DNA of 64,000 nt, taken from positions 1-64,000 of the forward strand of contig BBDJ01000016.1 in the NCBI GenBank assembly GCA_001312325.1, given 5' to 3'. Made by a program: the position numbers and the translations under genes. Positions 47,835-59,349 of this stretch are shown here, piece after piece. Source of the stretch: Lysinibacillus pakistanensis (GTDB lineage: Bacteria > Bacillota > Bacilli > Bacillales_A > Planococcaceae). The stretch's first letter is position 1. The number at the start of each line of letters is the position of its first letter. The notes below the pieces were generated by a model. That model was not told where the DNA came from. It saw nothing but the letters and a program-made list of their open reading frames with translations, and did no database searches.

Positions 47835-47960
47835 TTAGGAAACTTGCGCCTGTTTTGAATATCTATTTAGTAATATATCCAATTCTTGACTACAATCTAC
47901 AACAATAGGATGGGTGAAACCTAAATCCTTAGCCTTTCTATACATTCTTCTTCTCTTCAT
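47835..47960 (-). CDS. Spo0E-family aspartyl-phosphate phosphatase
   Basis: 41 residues from ATG 47960 after GAGGGTG. MKRRRMYRKAKDLGFTHPIV then DCSQELDILLNRY; the SQELD motif and helix-hairpin size are those of Spo0E-like phosphatases, which dephosphorylate Spo0A~P and delay sporulation. Intact. The region 47961-48688 has no gene that I can support. Confidence 0.75.
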   Translation of the reverse strand: MKRRRMYRKAKDLGFTHPIVVDCSQELDILLNRYSKQAQVS

Positions 47961-48688
47961 TTCGATTTTCACCCTCAAGAATTGTTTAAGCGATAATTGT
48001 ACCAAGATACTTTCCTCCTAAATTTTTTTCTCCATTTTCCTGTCATAAAATCCATATGACCTCGATTCAACTTTCTCATTGTATACCACATAAAATGAAA
48101 AATATGTCATATTGTGTTTAGTAAGCTAAATTCGTAATTTAGTCATAGAAGAGCTTCTTAATTCGGAGAGAGGGTTGGAAAACTAAATTTACCTGTTGAA
48201 TCTTTTCACCTATTTTATTTTACTTTAATTGTAATATGTATAAAATTTAATACCTTGAATCCAAAGAAATCAAGGCTGGATACGTATAGCTTTTAAAAAA
48301 AAATTTAGATTTCATTTAACTAAATTTGTATCTTTTTTTACTATTGTGATTACCAATCTCTATAGTAATACTTTCCATTCATTTTTCTCGAATTTCGTAT
48401 CTTGTCGCAATTTATCAAATAAACCTTTTTGCTGTTTTTTGCTGAGGAAATTATCAATTATTCGGATAATTGTTGGGGATTTTCGAAAATTAGAGTAATA
48501 TGAAGGAAGATATTTGAAGAGAATTCGTGTGATAAACTATTTTATTACTAGAAAAGGCTAAAGGTGAACGGATTATAGTAACTATAGTCTTCAAGGAAGA
48601 AAATCAATAATGATGTAGATAATAAAGGAAAGAACGCATCAAAATATGTAAACGCCACACTGTTTGATGTGGGCGTTTATTACTTATC

Positions 48689-49239
48689 TTAATGAGTCCA
48701 TTCTCCTCGTAATAGACCATATAATACTAAATCATAAAACTTACCGAATCGGAAAATCTCATTTCTTAAAATACCTTCTTTTGAAAAGCCGCATTTTTCA
48801 TAGGATCGAATAGCTGCTGTATTAAAGCTGAAAACCTGTAGTTTAATTTTATTGATAGCAATATAGTTAAAAATAAAATCGATAAGGGTTTTCATAGCAT
48901 CGGTTCCCAATCCTTTACCCTGCCATTGCTCGCCAATCGAAATTCCTACAAAGCATGTACTGTTTTGCCAATTAATTGAAAATACAGCGCATGTACCAAT
49001 AAGCTCATTTGTAGATTTTTCAAATATGCCGAAGAAAAAAATCTTCCTTCTTTGCACTAATACTTTGGAAGAATGAAGAATGATCCTCGAAGGTTTTTGG
49101 AAAGGGGATTTCGTCATTAGCAAATAATAACGACTTTTTTTTCACCTTCAATTTTGACAAATGCTTCTAAGTCAGACGAAGTCATGTGCTGTAAAGTAAT
49201 TGATTGACCTGTAAGAAAGTTTTTCATGTAATGATCCAT
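48689..49239 (-). CDS. GNAT acetyltransferase, RimJ/RimL type (frameshifted)
   Basis: 182 residues after trimming runs near 49035-49041 and 49136-49143. ATG 49239 after GGAGAAC. FFGIFEKSTNELIGTCAVFS, GISIGEQWQGKGLGTDAMKT (acetyl-CoA) and AAIRSYEKCGFSKEGILRNE are typical of this subgroup. The frame may continue upstream (QSRDVILTAALEQGRTQ, about 49240-49300), so the start is not certain. Nothing else seen in 49240-49550. Confidence 0.78.
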
Positions 49240-49550
49240 TTGTGTTCTCCCTTGCTCAAGGGCTGCAGTTAGAATGACATCCCTTGATTGATTAGTTGAA
49301 TAACCAAAACGTCTACTGCACTTCCCGCACTCATTGGCACAACTCCTTCTAATAGAATACTTTTATAGTAGCATTTTTAGAGATTGGGAGAAATAAATAT
49401 TTAAATAAGAAGGATTTTAATCTTGAATTTCATTAATAGCCCATCTATCAATAGTTCAAATTTCTGATGGTGTTTACAAATAGAGTATTTTACAATGGTT
49501 TAAAAGAAAATTCCAAATTATTACGAACATAATGAAAAGAGGGGAATTTA

Positions 49551-50141
49551 ATGCGTTTCCATACACCTTATTTTAATGGCTTGATGACCTTTTTACCTGA
49601 AGAAGAGCAAAATCAACTACAACAAGCAAAAGGAGCAACAGATTCTCAAATTCAAGCCCTATTAGATCTATTTCCTAGTTGTCCAGAATCATTGATTAAA
49701 CTACTACAGGATATTAATGGAACCTATTTTTGTAAGCATGGAGAAGCAACGATTTGTGTCCTAGTATTAGGCTCAGATCTAGGTGAATATCCATATTATT
49801 TAAAGTCTATTGAGCAAATGATAAAAGATAACCAAGTAGTGAATAGTGCAAGTATTTATGAACGTTATCAGGACTTTTTAGAGTATGTTGAAGTGGATGA
49901 TAGAATTCAGATGCATATACCATTAAATAAACATTTATGCTTTGCGGATTGTATGAATAATGGTGGCACTTCTAGCTTATATATAGATTTTTATCCAAAT
50001 GATGGCGGACAGGTTGGACAGGTCGTTCGATATGTTCATGATCCAGATAGCTATGAGGTTATTGCACCGTCCTTTGACGACTATTTACAACAGCTAATAG
50101 ATGGAGGGTTTGAATTTACAGCAATCTATGAGGAGGAATAG
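49551..50141 (+). CDS. SMI1/KNR4 (SUKH) family protein
   Basis: Intact, 196 residues. LLDLFPSCPESLIKLLQDIN, a beta sheet, ...SLYIDFYPNDGGQVGQVVRY and SFDDYLQQLIDGGFEF match the SUKH-1 pattern (acidic, YIDF.P...G..GQV). SUKH proteins often act as immunity proteins to contact-dependent toxins; no toxin gene is next to it. ATG 49551 after AGAGGGG. Confidence 0.82.
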   Translation: MRFHTPYFNGLMTFLPEEEQNQLQQAKGATDSQIQALLDLFPSCPESLIKLLQDINGTYFCKHGEATICVLVLGSDLGEYPYYLKSIEQMIKDNQVVNSASIYERYQDFLEYVEVDDRIQMHIPLNKHLCFADCMNNGGTSSLYIDFYPNDGGQVGQVVRYVHDPDSYEVIAPSFDDYLQQLIDGGFEFTAIYEEE

Positions 50142-50156
50142 GAGGGGGGGATCTTG

Positions 50157-50630
50157 ATGAGATTAAAATTTTATGAGACGTGTGATGATCACTTAATTGA
50201 GAGATATACGATTACACCAGAGCAGCTACGGTTTACGAAGTCCCCAAAAGAAAGTATTGAACTGGCAAAACAGGACAAAAATCGTCATGCCATATTGGTG
50301 CTTGCTGAAGAAAAACTAGTTACTTTCTTTGTACTCCATGAAAAAGATGGGGTAAAGCCATATTCAACAAATAAAGATGCCTTGTTAATTCGCTCCTTTT
50401 CTACTGATTATCATGAGCAAGGGAAAGGCTATGCAAAAGCAGCATTACAGCTCTTACCAGACTTTGTTCAGGAGCATTTTCCTCATATTAATGAGTTGGT
50501 GCTAGGCGTTAATGTCCCAAACATATCTGCACAGGCACTTTATACTAAATGTGGCTTTGTTGATGAGGGACGGCAAGTACTAAGCTTTAATGATGAGCTT
50601 ATCGTAATGAGTTATGATATCGAGAGGTGA
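50157..50630 (+). CDS. GNAT acetyltransferase
   Basis: Intact, 157 residues from ATG 50157 after AGGAGGGGG. RSFSTDYHEQGKGYAKAALQ is the acetyl-CoA loop; VNVPNISAQALYTKCGFVDE follows. In an operon with the SUKH gene (15-base gap) and the next GNAT. Substrate unknown. Confidence 0.85.
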   Translation: MRLKFYETCDDHLIERYTITPEQLRFTKSPKESIELAKQDKNRHAILVLAEEKLVTFFVLHEKDGVKPYSTNKDALLIRSFSTDYHEQGKGYAKAALQLLPDFVQEHFPHINELVLGVNVPNISAQALYTKCGFVDEGRQVLSFNDELIVMSYDIER

Positions 50631-50635
50631 AACGA

Positions 50636-51060
50636 ATGTCATTAGTAATGAACGCAAGGATAGAGCAATTGGATGAAATATGTGCGATAGATCAAGAAAT
50701 CATAGGTGATTTTTCAAGAAGTGAACAGATTAGGATAGCTATTCAGGAAAAACGCTGTATCATCAAGCAAAATGAACATGGGATTGCAGGTTTTCTAATA
50801 TTTACAAATGATTTTTTTTGAACATAGCTTTATCAGCTTAGTAATAGTAAAGCCATCTGAACGGAGAAGGGGGGTTGCAGCCTCTTTGATAGAAGCTTAT
50901 GTAGAAATAGCTATCACGCCCAAGATTTTTTTCTTCCACTAATCAATCAAATACGGCTATGCATCAAGTATTTGAGAAGACGGGCTTTATAAAAAGTGGA
51001 ATTATTGAGAATTTGGACGAGGGGGATCCGGAAATTATTTATGTAAAATTAAGTACATAA
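50636..51060 (+). CDS. GNAT acetyltransferase (frameshifted)
   Basis: 140 residues after trimming T runs near 50812-50819 and 50925-50931. ATG 50636 after GAGAGGTG, 5 bases past the previous stop. LVIVKPSERRRGVAASLIEA and NTAMHQVFEKTGFIKSGIIE. Substrate unknown. Confidence 0.8.
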
Positions 51061-51112
51061 AGTTTGAAAGGTCTCGAAGAAGAATTACTGCGAGACCTCC
51101 AAATTTTTATGA

Positions 51113-51851
51113 TTATTTTTTTTGCTCGAATAACTAAAAAGGAAGGGCGACGAAGTTCTTTTTCTAGAGAGGGAAGTTTCTCTACTGCTTCTAAATCAGG
51201 AAGCGGCTCTAACAGTTTTTCAATAGTGAAGCCATGTGCAATTAATGAATTGATGATCGTAGAGATACATCGATGATATTTAACTACACCATCCACAAAC
51301 CAAGTTTGCTCACGTAAGCCCTCATCCTGATAATTGTCAATCGCATAATGATTTCTATTGCCGTTAGCATCATAAATCCAATTATCCACCATTGTTTTCC
51401 TAGCTGTTGCGATGGGATGTTCTATGGAAAAAATAAAGATACCATTTGAACGAAGTATGCTTGCAATTTTACTAATTACTGCATCAAAATTTTCAATGTA
51501 ATGCAAGGAAAGGGAGCTTGTAATACAATCAAAGCTTTCTGGAGCTACATGATAATCCTCAATTGCGTATAATCTGTAGTCGATCTTTGGGTGAGCATAT
51601 TCACGTCGTGCGATAGCCAGCATATTTCTAGAGACATCAATGGCAGTAACATGTTTTGCTTGGCTTTCAATACAGTAATACGCGAATTCGCCCATTCCAC
51701 AGCCAATATCAAGCATCTGTAAATTCTGTAGATTCGGCAGTAAGGATTTTATCGCGGGTTGCTCGAGCAAATTATTATAATTATAAGGTGTTTGACGTAA
51801 CGCTTGATAGTGATGGAAAAATTCAGGATTGTCATAAATATTTTGCTTCAT
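51113..51851 (-). CDS. class I SAM-dependent methyltransferase (frameshifted near the end)
   Basis: 245 residues when the T run 51116-51123 is trimmed, ending FLVIRAKK; untrimmed it reads 25 codons further. LQMLDIGCGMGEFAYYCIES is motif I, then VTAIDVSRNMLAIA and DCITSSLSLHYIENFDAVIS. YDNPEFFHHY at the start is like Bacillus small-molecule methyltransferases. Substrate unknown. ATG 51851 after GGAGGC. Confidence 0.85.
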
Positions 51852-51993
51852 GTAAAGCCTCCACTTGTTTTACATAACGTTATGTAGTATTTGCGCATAT
51901 TCATTGTCTCATAGCTATGAAATTAGAAATAGACTTTTTATTCTATTTTTAGTAAGATGTAGATAGAGGCATGTCAACTTTAATAATTTCAAC

Positions 51994-52030
51994 TACCATC
52001 TATTTACATATGAATAGATGGTTTATTTTT
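51994..52030 (+). terminator. hairpin with T tail
   Basis: CCATCTATT, 8-base loop, AATAGATGG then TTTATTTTTTT. Lies in the 51852-52177 gap, which has no gene. Confidence 0.6.
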
Positions 52031-52177
52031 TTCTTATTTTGCGACATAAATTCGTAACAATTTGCAAAAATTAAAATATTTGATGACATATGTTGGCACT
52101 TCTTTTTATGAATGACGTTCTTTTTATTGGGAGCAGTATTACCGTTTCCTAAAAAAAGACGTTGGGGGATTTTTAAA

Positions 52178-53348
52178 GTGAGTACAGAAACATTATTAAA
52201 CCTAAGCAGTAATTCATTGTTCATTGCCTTTATTTTATTGCTAATTGCTATTTTACCGATTGGACTAGCGGTAAAATCGAAAAGAAAAATGTTTGGCAAA
52301 GTCGGATTACTACTAACCTATAGTGCCTTTACTTTACAATTAGTTTATTTTATTTTAAGGTGGATTGCTGTAGATCATGCACCAGTAAGTAATATGTATG
52401 AGTTTATGACGTTTTTTTGGCATCATGCTTACAGGAAGCTATTTGATTATTCATTTGCTGTATAAACAAATCGTAGTAGGCTTGTTTACTATTCCAGTTT
52501 CCTTAATTATTCTTGGATATGGAAGCGTTTTTACAAAGGAAGTTTCACCGCTTGTACCATCTTTACAAAGTCATTGGCTAACAATTCATGTGATGACCGT
52601 GGCCTTTTCAAGTGCCATCTTATCGATTTCGTTTGCAACAGGAATTATCTATTTATTAAGAACATTAGACGTTACAAAGAAATCAATTAGTACCTTTGCT
52701 TTAGAATTTGTTATGTATTGTCTTATTGTTGTAATAGGCTTTATTGGTGTGTCTACATATTTCAATCTCACATCAGATACTGTGAAGGTTCATTTTGAAA
52801 ATTCACAAGGAAAAGAAGAAACAGCCGATTATACAATGATGCCACTTATTGTCAATGATGCTGCTTTAACCACTGATGGAGAACAAATAGGTGTTTTACA
52901 GATTACAAACAAGGTTGATGCGAAGAAATTAAACTCTATTGTATGGGCATTTCTAGTGGGAACGATACTATATGTGGTACTTATACTAATTGCAAGAAGG
53001 CCATTAATCGTTTTATTAAAGCCATTAACAAATCGCGTACAACCAGCTTTAATGGACGAAATTACATATCGAGCTGTGGTCATAGGCTTTCCATTGTTTG
53101 CTCTAGGAGGACTATTATTTGCCATGATTTGGGCACAAATTGCTTGGAGCAGATACTGGGGCTGGGACCCTAAAGAAGTATGGGCGCTCATCACATTTTT
53201 ATTTTATGCTGCCTTCCTTCATTTTCGACTATCAAAGGGGTGGGAGGGTGAAAAAACAGCTTGGTTAGCAATTATTGGCTTTGGCATTATCGTCTTTAAT
53301 CAAGTATTTGTAAATCTAGTGATCGCTGGTCTACATTCGTATGCATAA
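52178..53348 (+). CDS. resC: cytochrome c biogenesis protein CcsA/ResC (frameshifted)
   Basis: 389 residues after trimming the T run at 52412-52418. GTG 52178 is chosen because the membrane protein begins there. At least eight membrane segments and the WWD haem-handling motif (WAQIAWSRYWGWDPKEVWAL) near the end, with His residues in HAPVSNMYEFMTFFG and LQSHWLTIHV. It carries haem across the membrane for c-type cytochrome maturation with ResB. No resA or resB is next to it, which is unusual. Confidence 0.85.
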
Positions 53349-53359
53349 GGAGCTGAGAA

Positions 53360-53696
53360 ATGAGTTATTTTCTTAAGCTAAATCTAGTGAGTATATATTA
53401 TGGACTAATGTTCGTTATTTCGATTGAATTACAGGTGAATTATTATCGAATGTTAAGACTAACTGGGTGGAAAGGGCAGCAGATTGATATTTTTTTTATT
53501 TCTGGTTCACGCAATCGGTTGGATAGCAGGGAGCATTATTCTGTATAAACTAACAGCTAAATGGCTTGCTCGTCGCCGATTAGTGTATGTAACAACTATT
53601 CTTTGGCTACCATATTCAATCATCTTTACCTTTCTATTTGCAAGTATTTTTCCAATTACCAATCAAGCGATTCACCAGCACCTGTGCAAGGATTAA
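53360..53696 (+). CDS. small membrane protein after resC (frameshifted)
   Basis: 111 residues after trimming the T run 53491-53498. ATG 53360 after AAGGAGC. Three membrane segments (VSIYYGLMFVISIELQ, DIFLFLVHAIGWIAGSIILY, VTTILWLPYSIIFTFLFASI). Only 11 bases from resC, so co-transcribed. Family not recognised. Confidence 0.6.
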
Positions 53697-53801
53697 TCCT
53701 TTTTGCATGATCTTTTCATTTCCGTTTTATATTGCTATTTTAAATTTCCTGTGTCGTTTTTTTAAGTGCTGATAATGCACAGAGGCTATAACATTAAAAA
53801 A

Positions 53802-53830
53802 GAGACATCCAAACCAAGGATGTCTCTTGA
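53802..53830. terminator. bidirectional terminator
   Basis: GAGACATCC, 7-base loop, GGATGTCTC between converging genes. Confidence 0.8.
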
Positions 53831-53859
53831 ATATTTGCATTTAAATGCTAAAGCTTACA

Positions 53860-54060
53860 TTAAATCTTTACAACATTAGTTGCTTGTGGTCCACGGTTTC
53901 CTTCTTCTACGCCGAATTCCACTTTTTGACCTTCTTCTAAAGTTTTAAAGCCATCCGATTGAATAGCAGAAAAATGTACAAATACATCATTTCCGCCTTC
54001 AACTGCGATAAAGCCAAACCCTTTTTCTGCGTTAAACCATTTTACTGTACCTTGTGTCAT
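53860..54060 (-). CDS. cold shock protein (CspA family)
   Basis: Intact, 66 residues. ATG 54060 after GGAGGGTG; the frame is open further upstream but without support. RNA-binding motifs KGFGFI and VFVHFS, start [17 protein letters not shown], end [10 protein letters not shown]. An RNA chaperone that melts structured mRNA, usually induced at low temperature. Confidence 0.95.
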   Translation of the reverse strand: MTQGTVKWFNAEKGFGFIAVEGGNDVFVHFSAIQSDGFKTLEEGQKVEFGVEEGNRGPQATNVVKI

Positions 54061-54296
54061 GTGAACACCCTCCCAAAAAAATTCAACAATCATATTCCTT
54101 CCATCGCTTGCAAAGAATCACGTATTAAAAGCTCGTATTATCCTTTTCAATATGTGATTTTAATGGCATTAAAGAAGTAATGTAATTATTATTTTCATTA
54201 TATAACAGTTTTATACATTTATCCAGTATATTCCGTTTTTAGTAAGAAAAAAATTTACATTTGTAGAAAATAGATAAAATTTTATATTTACTCTCG

Positions 54297-54926
54297 CTAG
54301 TCAATCCACGCTTTCTCTTTTGCTACAATTACTGCCTCCGCTCTTGATTCTACATTCAGCTTAACAAATAATTTAGATAAATAGTTTTCAACTGTTCTCT
54401 GTGTTACGCCAATGGCAGAAGCAATGGCTTTATTCGTACAGCCCTGTGCGACAAGCTGTAAAATTTCTTGTTCTTTGTCACTCAGTAAAACTTCCTGATG
54501 TCTATTTGGCATATTCATGCGCTGCTGAACGAAATCCAAAAAAATCTGCTGATAGTAGAATTTCACCTCTTAACGCAGCTAGAATAGTTTGTATTACTTG
54601 CTCTTTAGTGGCTAACTTTGAGAGTAGACCGTCAATTTTTTTTCTCTACCAGTAATTCGTAATAATCGGAAAGCTCGTATCCTGTATACAGTAAGATGAT
54701 GGCTTCGGGGTGTTTTTTTCTTAATCATCTCAGAAAGCTGAATACCATTAATCGGTTTCATATTAATATCGATTAAAAATAATTGAAAAGCTTGAGCATC
54801 CATTCTTGGTAATACCGCTTCACAATTCTGCTCTGTGTCTATATTAACATCCGTTAAATCCTGTAATAACGTTTTCGTACCATCTAAAACGACAGGATGG
54901 TCATCTACAATAAGAATATTAATCAT
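54297..54926 (-). CDS. NarL/ComA-like response regulator (frameshifted)
   Basis: 208 residues after trimming runs near 54548, 54640 and 54713. Receiver with DDHP, phosphoacceptor in LFLIDINMKPINGIQL and Lys in LLSKLATK; LuxR-type HTH: LSDKEQEILQLVAQGCTNKA, IGVTQRTVENYLSKLFVKLN. Its ATG overlaps the kinase stop by several bases. Partner of the kinase at 54919 and likely ligand of the TTTCGG iterons at 57220. Confidence 0.85.
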
Positions 54927-57116
54927 ACGAATCCCCGTCCTCTTGAATTTGAATATATATATGCATTCCTTCATTATGGTTGGAGGCAATGTTGATCTCA
55001 CCATTAAATGCGCGAACACGCTCACGAATACCGTTTATACCCATGGAAGCTGATGATTGCATTAAATCTTCGATATTACAGCCAATTCCATTATCATCGT
55101 AATATAGGATAAAACCATGTTGAATGGCTTGTAACTTTAATGATACCTCAGTGGCCTCAGCATGCTTTATCGCATTATTTAACAGTTCCTGTACTAGGCG
55201 ATAAACAACTAAATGTAAGGTGACGTCCTGAAATTGGACACGTTCTATATGTGCATTTAATAAAAAATCTGCCCGAATTTTGACCTTTTGTATTAATTTT
55301 TTTTAAAGCCATCTGTAATCCAAATGTGTCAAGTAAAGGAGGGCTTAGATTTTCGCAATATTCCCGTAAATCTTTTGTGGCATTCAGCAATTGCTCTCGA
55401 ATATCTAATACCTTTTCTTTTTTTTATAATCGATGTTCCAGCAAGCACATCTAGCTCTCTCGCTAAATGAAGCTGTTCCTGTAAAATGGTGTCATGTAAC
55501 TCTTGCGCTAAAATACTTTTTTTCTTTTTCGATAATATTCCACAATAATTTATCGAGCCAAGGTAGCTGTGTATCATTGGCATCCTGTATTTGTTGGATT
55601 TCTTGCACTAAATCTTCAATAAGTTTCAGATTATCAATAAACATGGAGACATAAAGTGAAAGTAACTCAAGCCAAAGTAGCTCTTCCTTTTGCAGGGAGT
55701 GTCTTATTTTTAAAACGACCTTTTCTTCACCAGCATCGTGTAGCAATAGTTGAATCGTGCCCATTTTTTCAATAATCTCACCGCGAACGAATGGTACAAC
55801 TTCTGTCTCGGTAGTAATCAAAAAGGCTGTTGTACCAAGTTTTTCGGTAATTTCATATTTGAATAGATTTAATAATTCTTGTTGATTTTTTGCTTTTCCC
55901 ATTCTGTTAACTGCAGCATATAAATTATGTACATAATTACCAGTGGAAGAAAAAAATAATTTTTCGGTATTTAAAATCAAGCTGCTCTTTTATATAGAAA
56001 CTTGCTATGATAACAAGAAAAATAAGAATAAAGATACTTGTCATTGTAACAAGTGAAATATCCTTTAAAAATATTAAGGCTATGCTTGAAGTCAGTATTA
56101 CGGCACTAAAAAAAAGCAAGGGTAGAATAATACCGAAATCGAGATAATTGATATTCAATATCGAATAGTCGCTCATTCACTTGAATGAAAATAAAGGAGA
56201 ATGGAATAAATAATAAAAATAGTGCAGCAAACTCCGCATGTAAAATGGTTCATGACCCAATATTTCTGGTATTACAAAAAAAAGTAAAAAAGGTAAGAAT
56301 GGTGTAATAAAGGCAATAGCAATTAGCCGGATTTTTGCTAGTTTTGTTCGTAAATAACTTGTAAGTAATATATAGATAGCATAAAGGACAAGTCCAACAA
56401 ATAGACCTAAAATAATAAAGGCAGTTAATTCTCTCAAACCTCGATTAAATAGTGCATAGACATAACAACAAAGAACCGCAAGTGGAAGGACATAAAGCCA
56501 TTTCGTATCAAGATATCGCCATTCTATATGTAAGTAACGGAAATACAATTGTAAAAAGTGAATTAAAAGTACTAAACATAAAATGATGCCTATCCCTATT
56601 ACTAGCATACCAATAAGATCTCCTCTAGCGGAAGCACCTGTACTAATATAAGCTAAAGAGCAGGTTAATAAAAATAGTGTTAACAGTTTCGTTTTTTTTA
56701 TCTTTTCTATTATTCTTCCATAAATAGAAAGAAACCCCTAAGGAGAGTAAGAAATAAAATATTGGAAAAATAATTTGCAAAAATAATTCCTCAGGTATAT
56801 CTTGATGCTGAATTGTTATGGTATGAACAACGCCACTAGGCTTAATAAACGTTAACTCTTTGGCACTTCTTGCGACAGAGTAATATTGAATGGAACTATT
56901 CTCCTGTGCAGGTTTCCCATCAAATGTCAGTAAAACATCACCTTTTTCAAGATTATGTTGCTGTGCCCAATCAGGATAATAGAGATCAGCAATCACTAGT
57001 TGCCCACTAGATGCGTCCACCAAAATACCAATAAAAGGTGCCTTTATTGTTACTGCAAGTACATAAATTCCTAGTACTAAATATGCAATGAAAATACTAT
57101 ATGTCCATTTAATCAT
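54919..57116 (-). CDS. ComP-like membrane sensor histidine kinase (frameshifted)
   Basis: 730 residues after six +1 and one -1 repairs. It opens with a membrane segment and a PDZ-like extracytoplasmic domain (PDWAQQHNLEKGDVLLTFDG), then about eight membrane segments. Next come a GAF-like or coiled region and a HisKA_3 kinase: phosphoacceptor in LAQELHDTILQEQLHLAREL, LSPPLLDTFGLQMAL, N box LVQELLNNAIKHAEA, G box SMGINGIRERVRAFNGEI. The PDZ plus multi-membrane layout recalls ComP, but no comQ or comX precursor gene is near. The signal is unknown. Confidence 0.82.
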
Positions 57117-57206
57117 CTAACTCTCTCATTTATTTTCATCGAATAATCTCCGTTTCATCAAATAGTATGCTATATATTATCCATAATAAATGATCATTAT
57201 GGAATA

Positions 57207-57269
57207 CCGAAATCAGCTCTTTCGGAAAACCACTATTGCTTTTTCGGAATAACGAAATAGTCTTTTCGG
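57207..57269. promoter_or_regulatory. TTTCGG iterons in the divergent intergenic region
   Basis: TTTCGG at 57220, 57242 and 57264, exactly 22 bases apart, plus an inverted CCGAAA at 57207. They lie between the kinase start (57116) and the gene at 57324. Confidence 0.65.
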
Positions 57270-57323
57270 TAAAAGCTATGATAGTGTAAATCTAGCATAT
57301 GTGACGGAAAGGGGGAGCATTGC

Positions 57324-58242
57324 GTGAAAAAGTGCGGATTGTCACTAATCCTGTTTTTCCTAGTCGCCATAATGTTGTATCCAATGACAGCTATTGCTAA
57401 TGCCTTTGAAAAAGATAAGGTTGAAGTTGATATTTGCATTATCGGAAGTGATAATCATTTTGTTTATAAAATACCTAAGCGATTACATAAAGATAAGCCT
57501 TATGTTGAGATGAGAAATAAGATTGAATCCACATTAGCAAGTCATTGGAAGGTAGAAGATGCTCATTATGAAGCGAACCAGTCAGAAGTTGCGTATACTT
57601 TCTTCATTCAAGATTTATTTCAAGAAAAGCAAAGTGGGCAAATGAAAGTAGCAATTCCATATAGTATCCTAGTAGGAATGTTTGGTGAAGATGAAGCCAT
57701 TGAATTACGTATTTTAGCTAGTAAATTAACGAATTGGAAAGTCAATGCAAATGATTGGGCAGCATTCGGGTTCGTAGCACCTCTCACGCTTTTAAGTGAT
57801 CAGGAATATGTCTATGAGGGAGCTGTCTACGAGCTTTTACAGCAGCGGGTAGGCCATTTTGATGGAACCGTCATGAAAGGTCAATTGGTGCTCAATAGTG
57901 TTATCTATTTTAGTTTTATTTTAGTGCAATTATTGACTTGTATAATAATGTCAAGACGCTTGAAAAAGAGAATCATTAAAGATCCAGAAAATATGCATCA
58001 GTTCCGAAAGTTAAATTATCTGTATCAAATAATCCCATTAATGGTAATCATTGCACAAATTGTATTTTTAGTGATGTCTGGGCTGTTGACTGCATTTGGT
58101 CTTTATTTTAATCCAGGCATTGATTTATTATTTATTGTTGGACCGATTTTATTGAATATTATTTTGCTGCCTACATTTTTCGTTACAACTGAAAGTGAAA
58201 TCTCTAAAGAGTTAAATAATTTTTTTAGATTCAGGTATGTAA
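57324..58242 (+). CDS. exported membrane protein divergent from the two-component system (frameshifted)
   Basis: 305 residues; trimming the T run 58221-58227 ends the protein at LDSGM. GTG 57324 after AAAGGGGGAG. Signal peptide (LSLILFFLVAIMLYPMTAIA), a 170-residue extracytoplasmic domain, then three or four membrane segments (VIYFSFILVQLLTCIIM, PLMVIIAQIVFLVMSGLL, LLFIVGPILLNIILLP). Family not recognised. The iterons in its promoter make it a likely target of the adjacent regulator. Confidence 0.65.
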
Positions 58243-58335
58243 ATATTGAAGTTGTTTTTTCTTTTTGCCCGACCAAACAGGGTTATTAGATGTTATAATG
58301 GTCAACAGCAAACGTGAAGGAGCTGTTGAGAAACG

Positions 58336-59314
58336 ATGACGCATCCAGAAACTGCGTATTTACATTTACTACAACATATATTAGAGAATGGCATTAAAAA
58401 GGAAGATCGTACAGGGACAGGGACATATAGTGTATTTGGCCATCAAATGCGTTTTGATCTCAGTAAGGGCTTTCCGCTGTTAACGACAAAACGTATTCCG
58501 TTTAAACTTGTGGCTAGTGAGTTACTTTGGTTTATTAAAGGTGATACTAATATTCGATATCTATTACAGAATAATAATCATATTTGGGATGAGTGGGCCT
58601 TTAAAAAAATGGATTGAATCTGATGACTATTCTGGTCCTGATATGACCGATTTTGGTAGACGGTGTTTAATAGATGAATCATTTAACGTGATTTATCAAA
58701 AAGAACTGGCATCATTTTGTGAGCGCGTATTATCAGACGATGAATTTGCACGCAAATATGGGGAACTGGGGAATGTCTACGGCAAGCAATGGCGCAATTG
58801 GACAACATCTACAGGGGAGAGCCTTGATCAATTGCAGGATGTAATCCATCAAATTAAACATAATCCTGATTCAAGACGTATCATTGTCAATGCTTGGAAT
58901 CCAGAAGATGTGATTGATGCAGGAGCAAAAGGCAGTAAAGCGGCATTACCTCCATGTCATGTGATGTTCCAATTTTATGTAGCTGATGGTAAGTTGAGCT
59001 GTCAATTGATGCAAAGAAGTCTGGATACACTATTAGGTTGTCCATTTAATATTGCTTCCTACGCATTATTGACACATTTAATTGCGCATGAGTGTGGATT
59101 AGAAGTTGGCGAGTTTATTCATAGCATTGGGGATGCTCATATATATATAAATCACGTGGAGCAAGTAAAAGAGCAGCTTTCTCGTGAACCAAAGGACCTA
59201 CCAACCTTGAAAATTAATCCGAATAAAACGTCAATTTTTGATATAGAGCTTGAAGATTTAACAATTGAGGGCTATAACCCGCATCCAGCAATTAAAGCAC
59301 CCATAGCCGTATAA
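58336..59314 (+). CDS. thyA: thymidylate synthase ThyA (frameshifted)
   Basis: 325 residues after trimming the A run 58604-58610. [32 protein letters not shown], catalytic Cys in [47 protein letters not shown]. It converts dUMP to dTMP using methylene-tetrahydrofolate. The long insert after [12 protein letters not shown] is that of the larger ThyA class. No folA follows. ATG 58336 after AAGGAGC. Confidence 0.96.
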
Positions 59315-59320
59315 CTATAA

Positions 59321-59349
59321 CAGCAGCCGATTTGGTTGCTGTTTTTTTA
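59321..59349 (+). terminator. rho-independent terminator of thyA
   Basis: CAGCAGCC, 5-base loop, GGTTGCTG, T7. Confidence 0.85.

Noticed and set aside
54919..57116. A complete ComQXPA quorum-sensing locus
   Set aside because: The kinase and regulator resemble ComP/ComA but no isoprenyl transferase or pheromone precursor is nearby.
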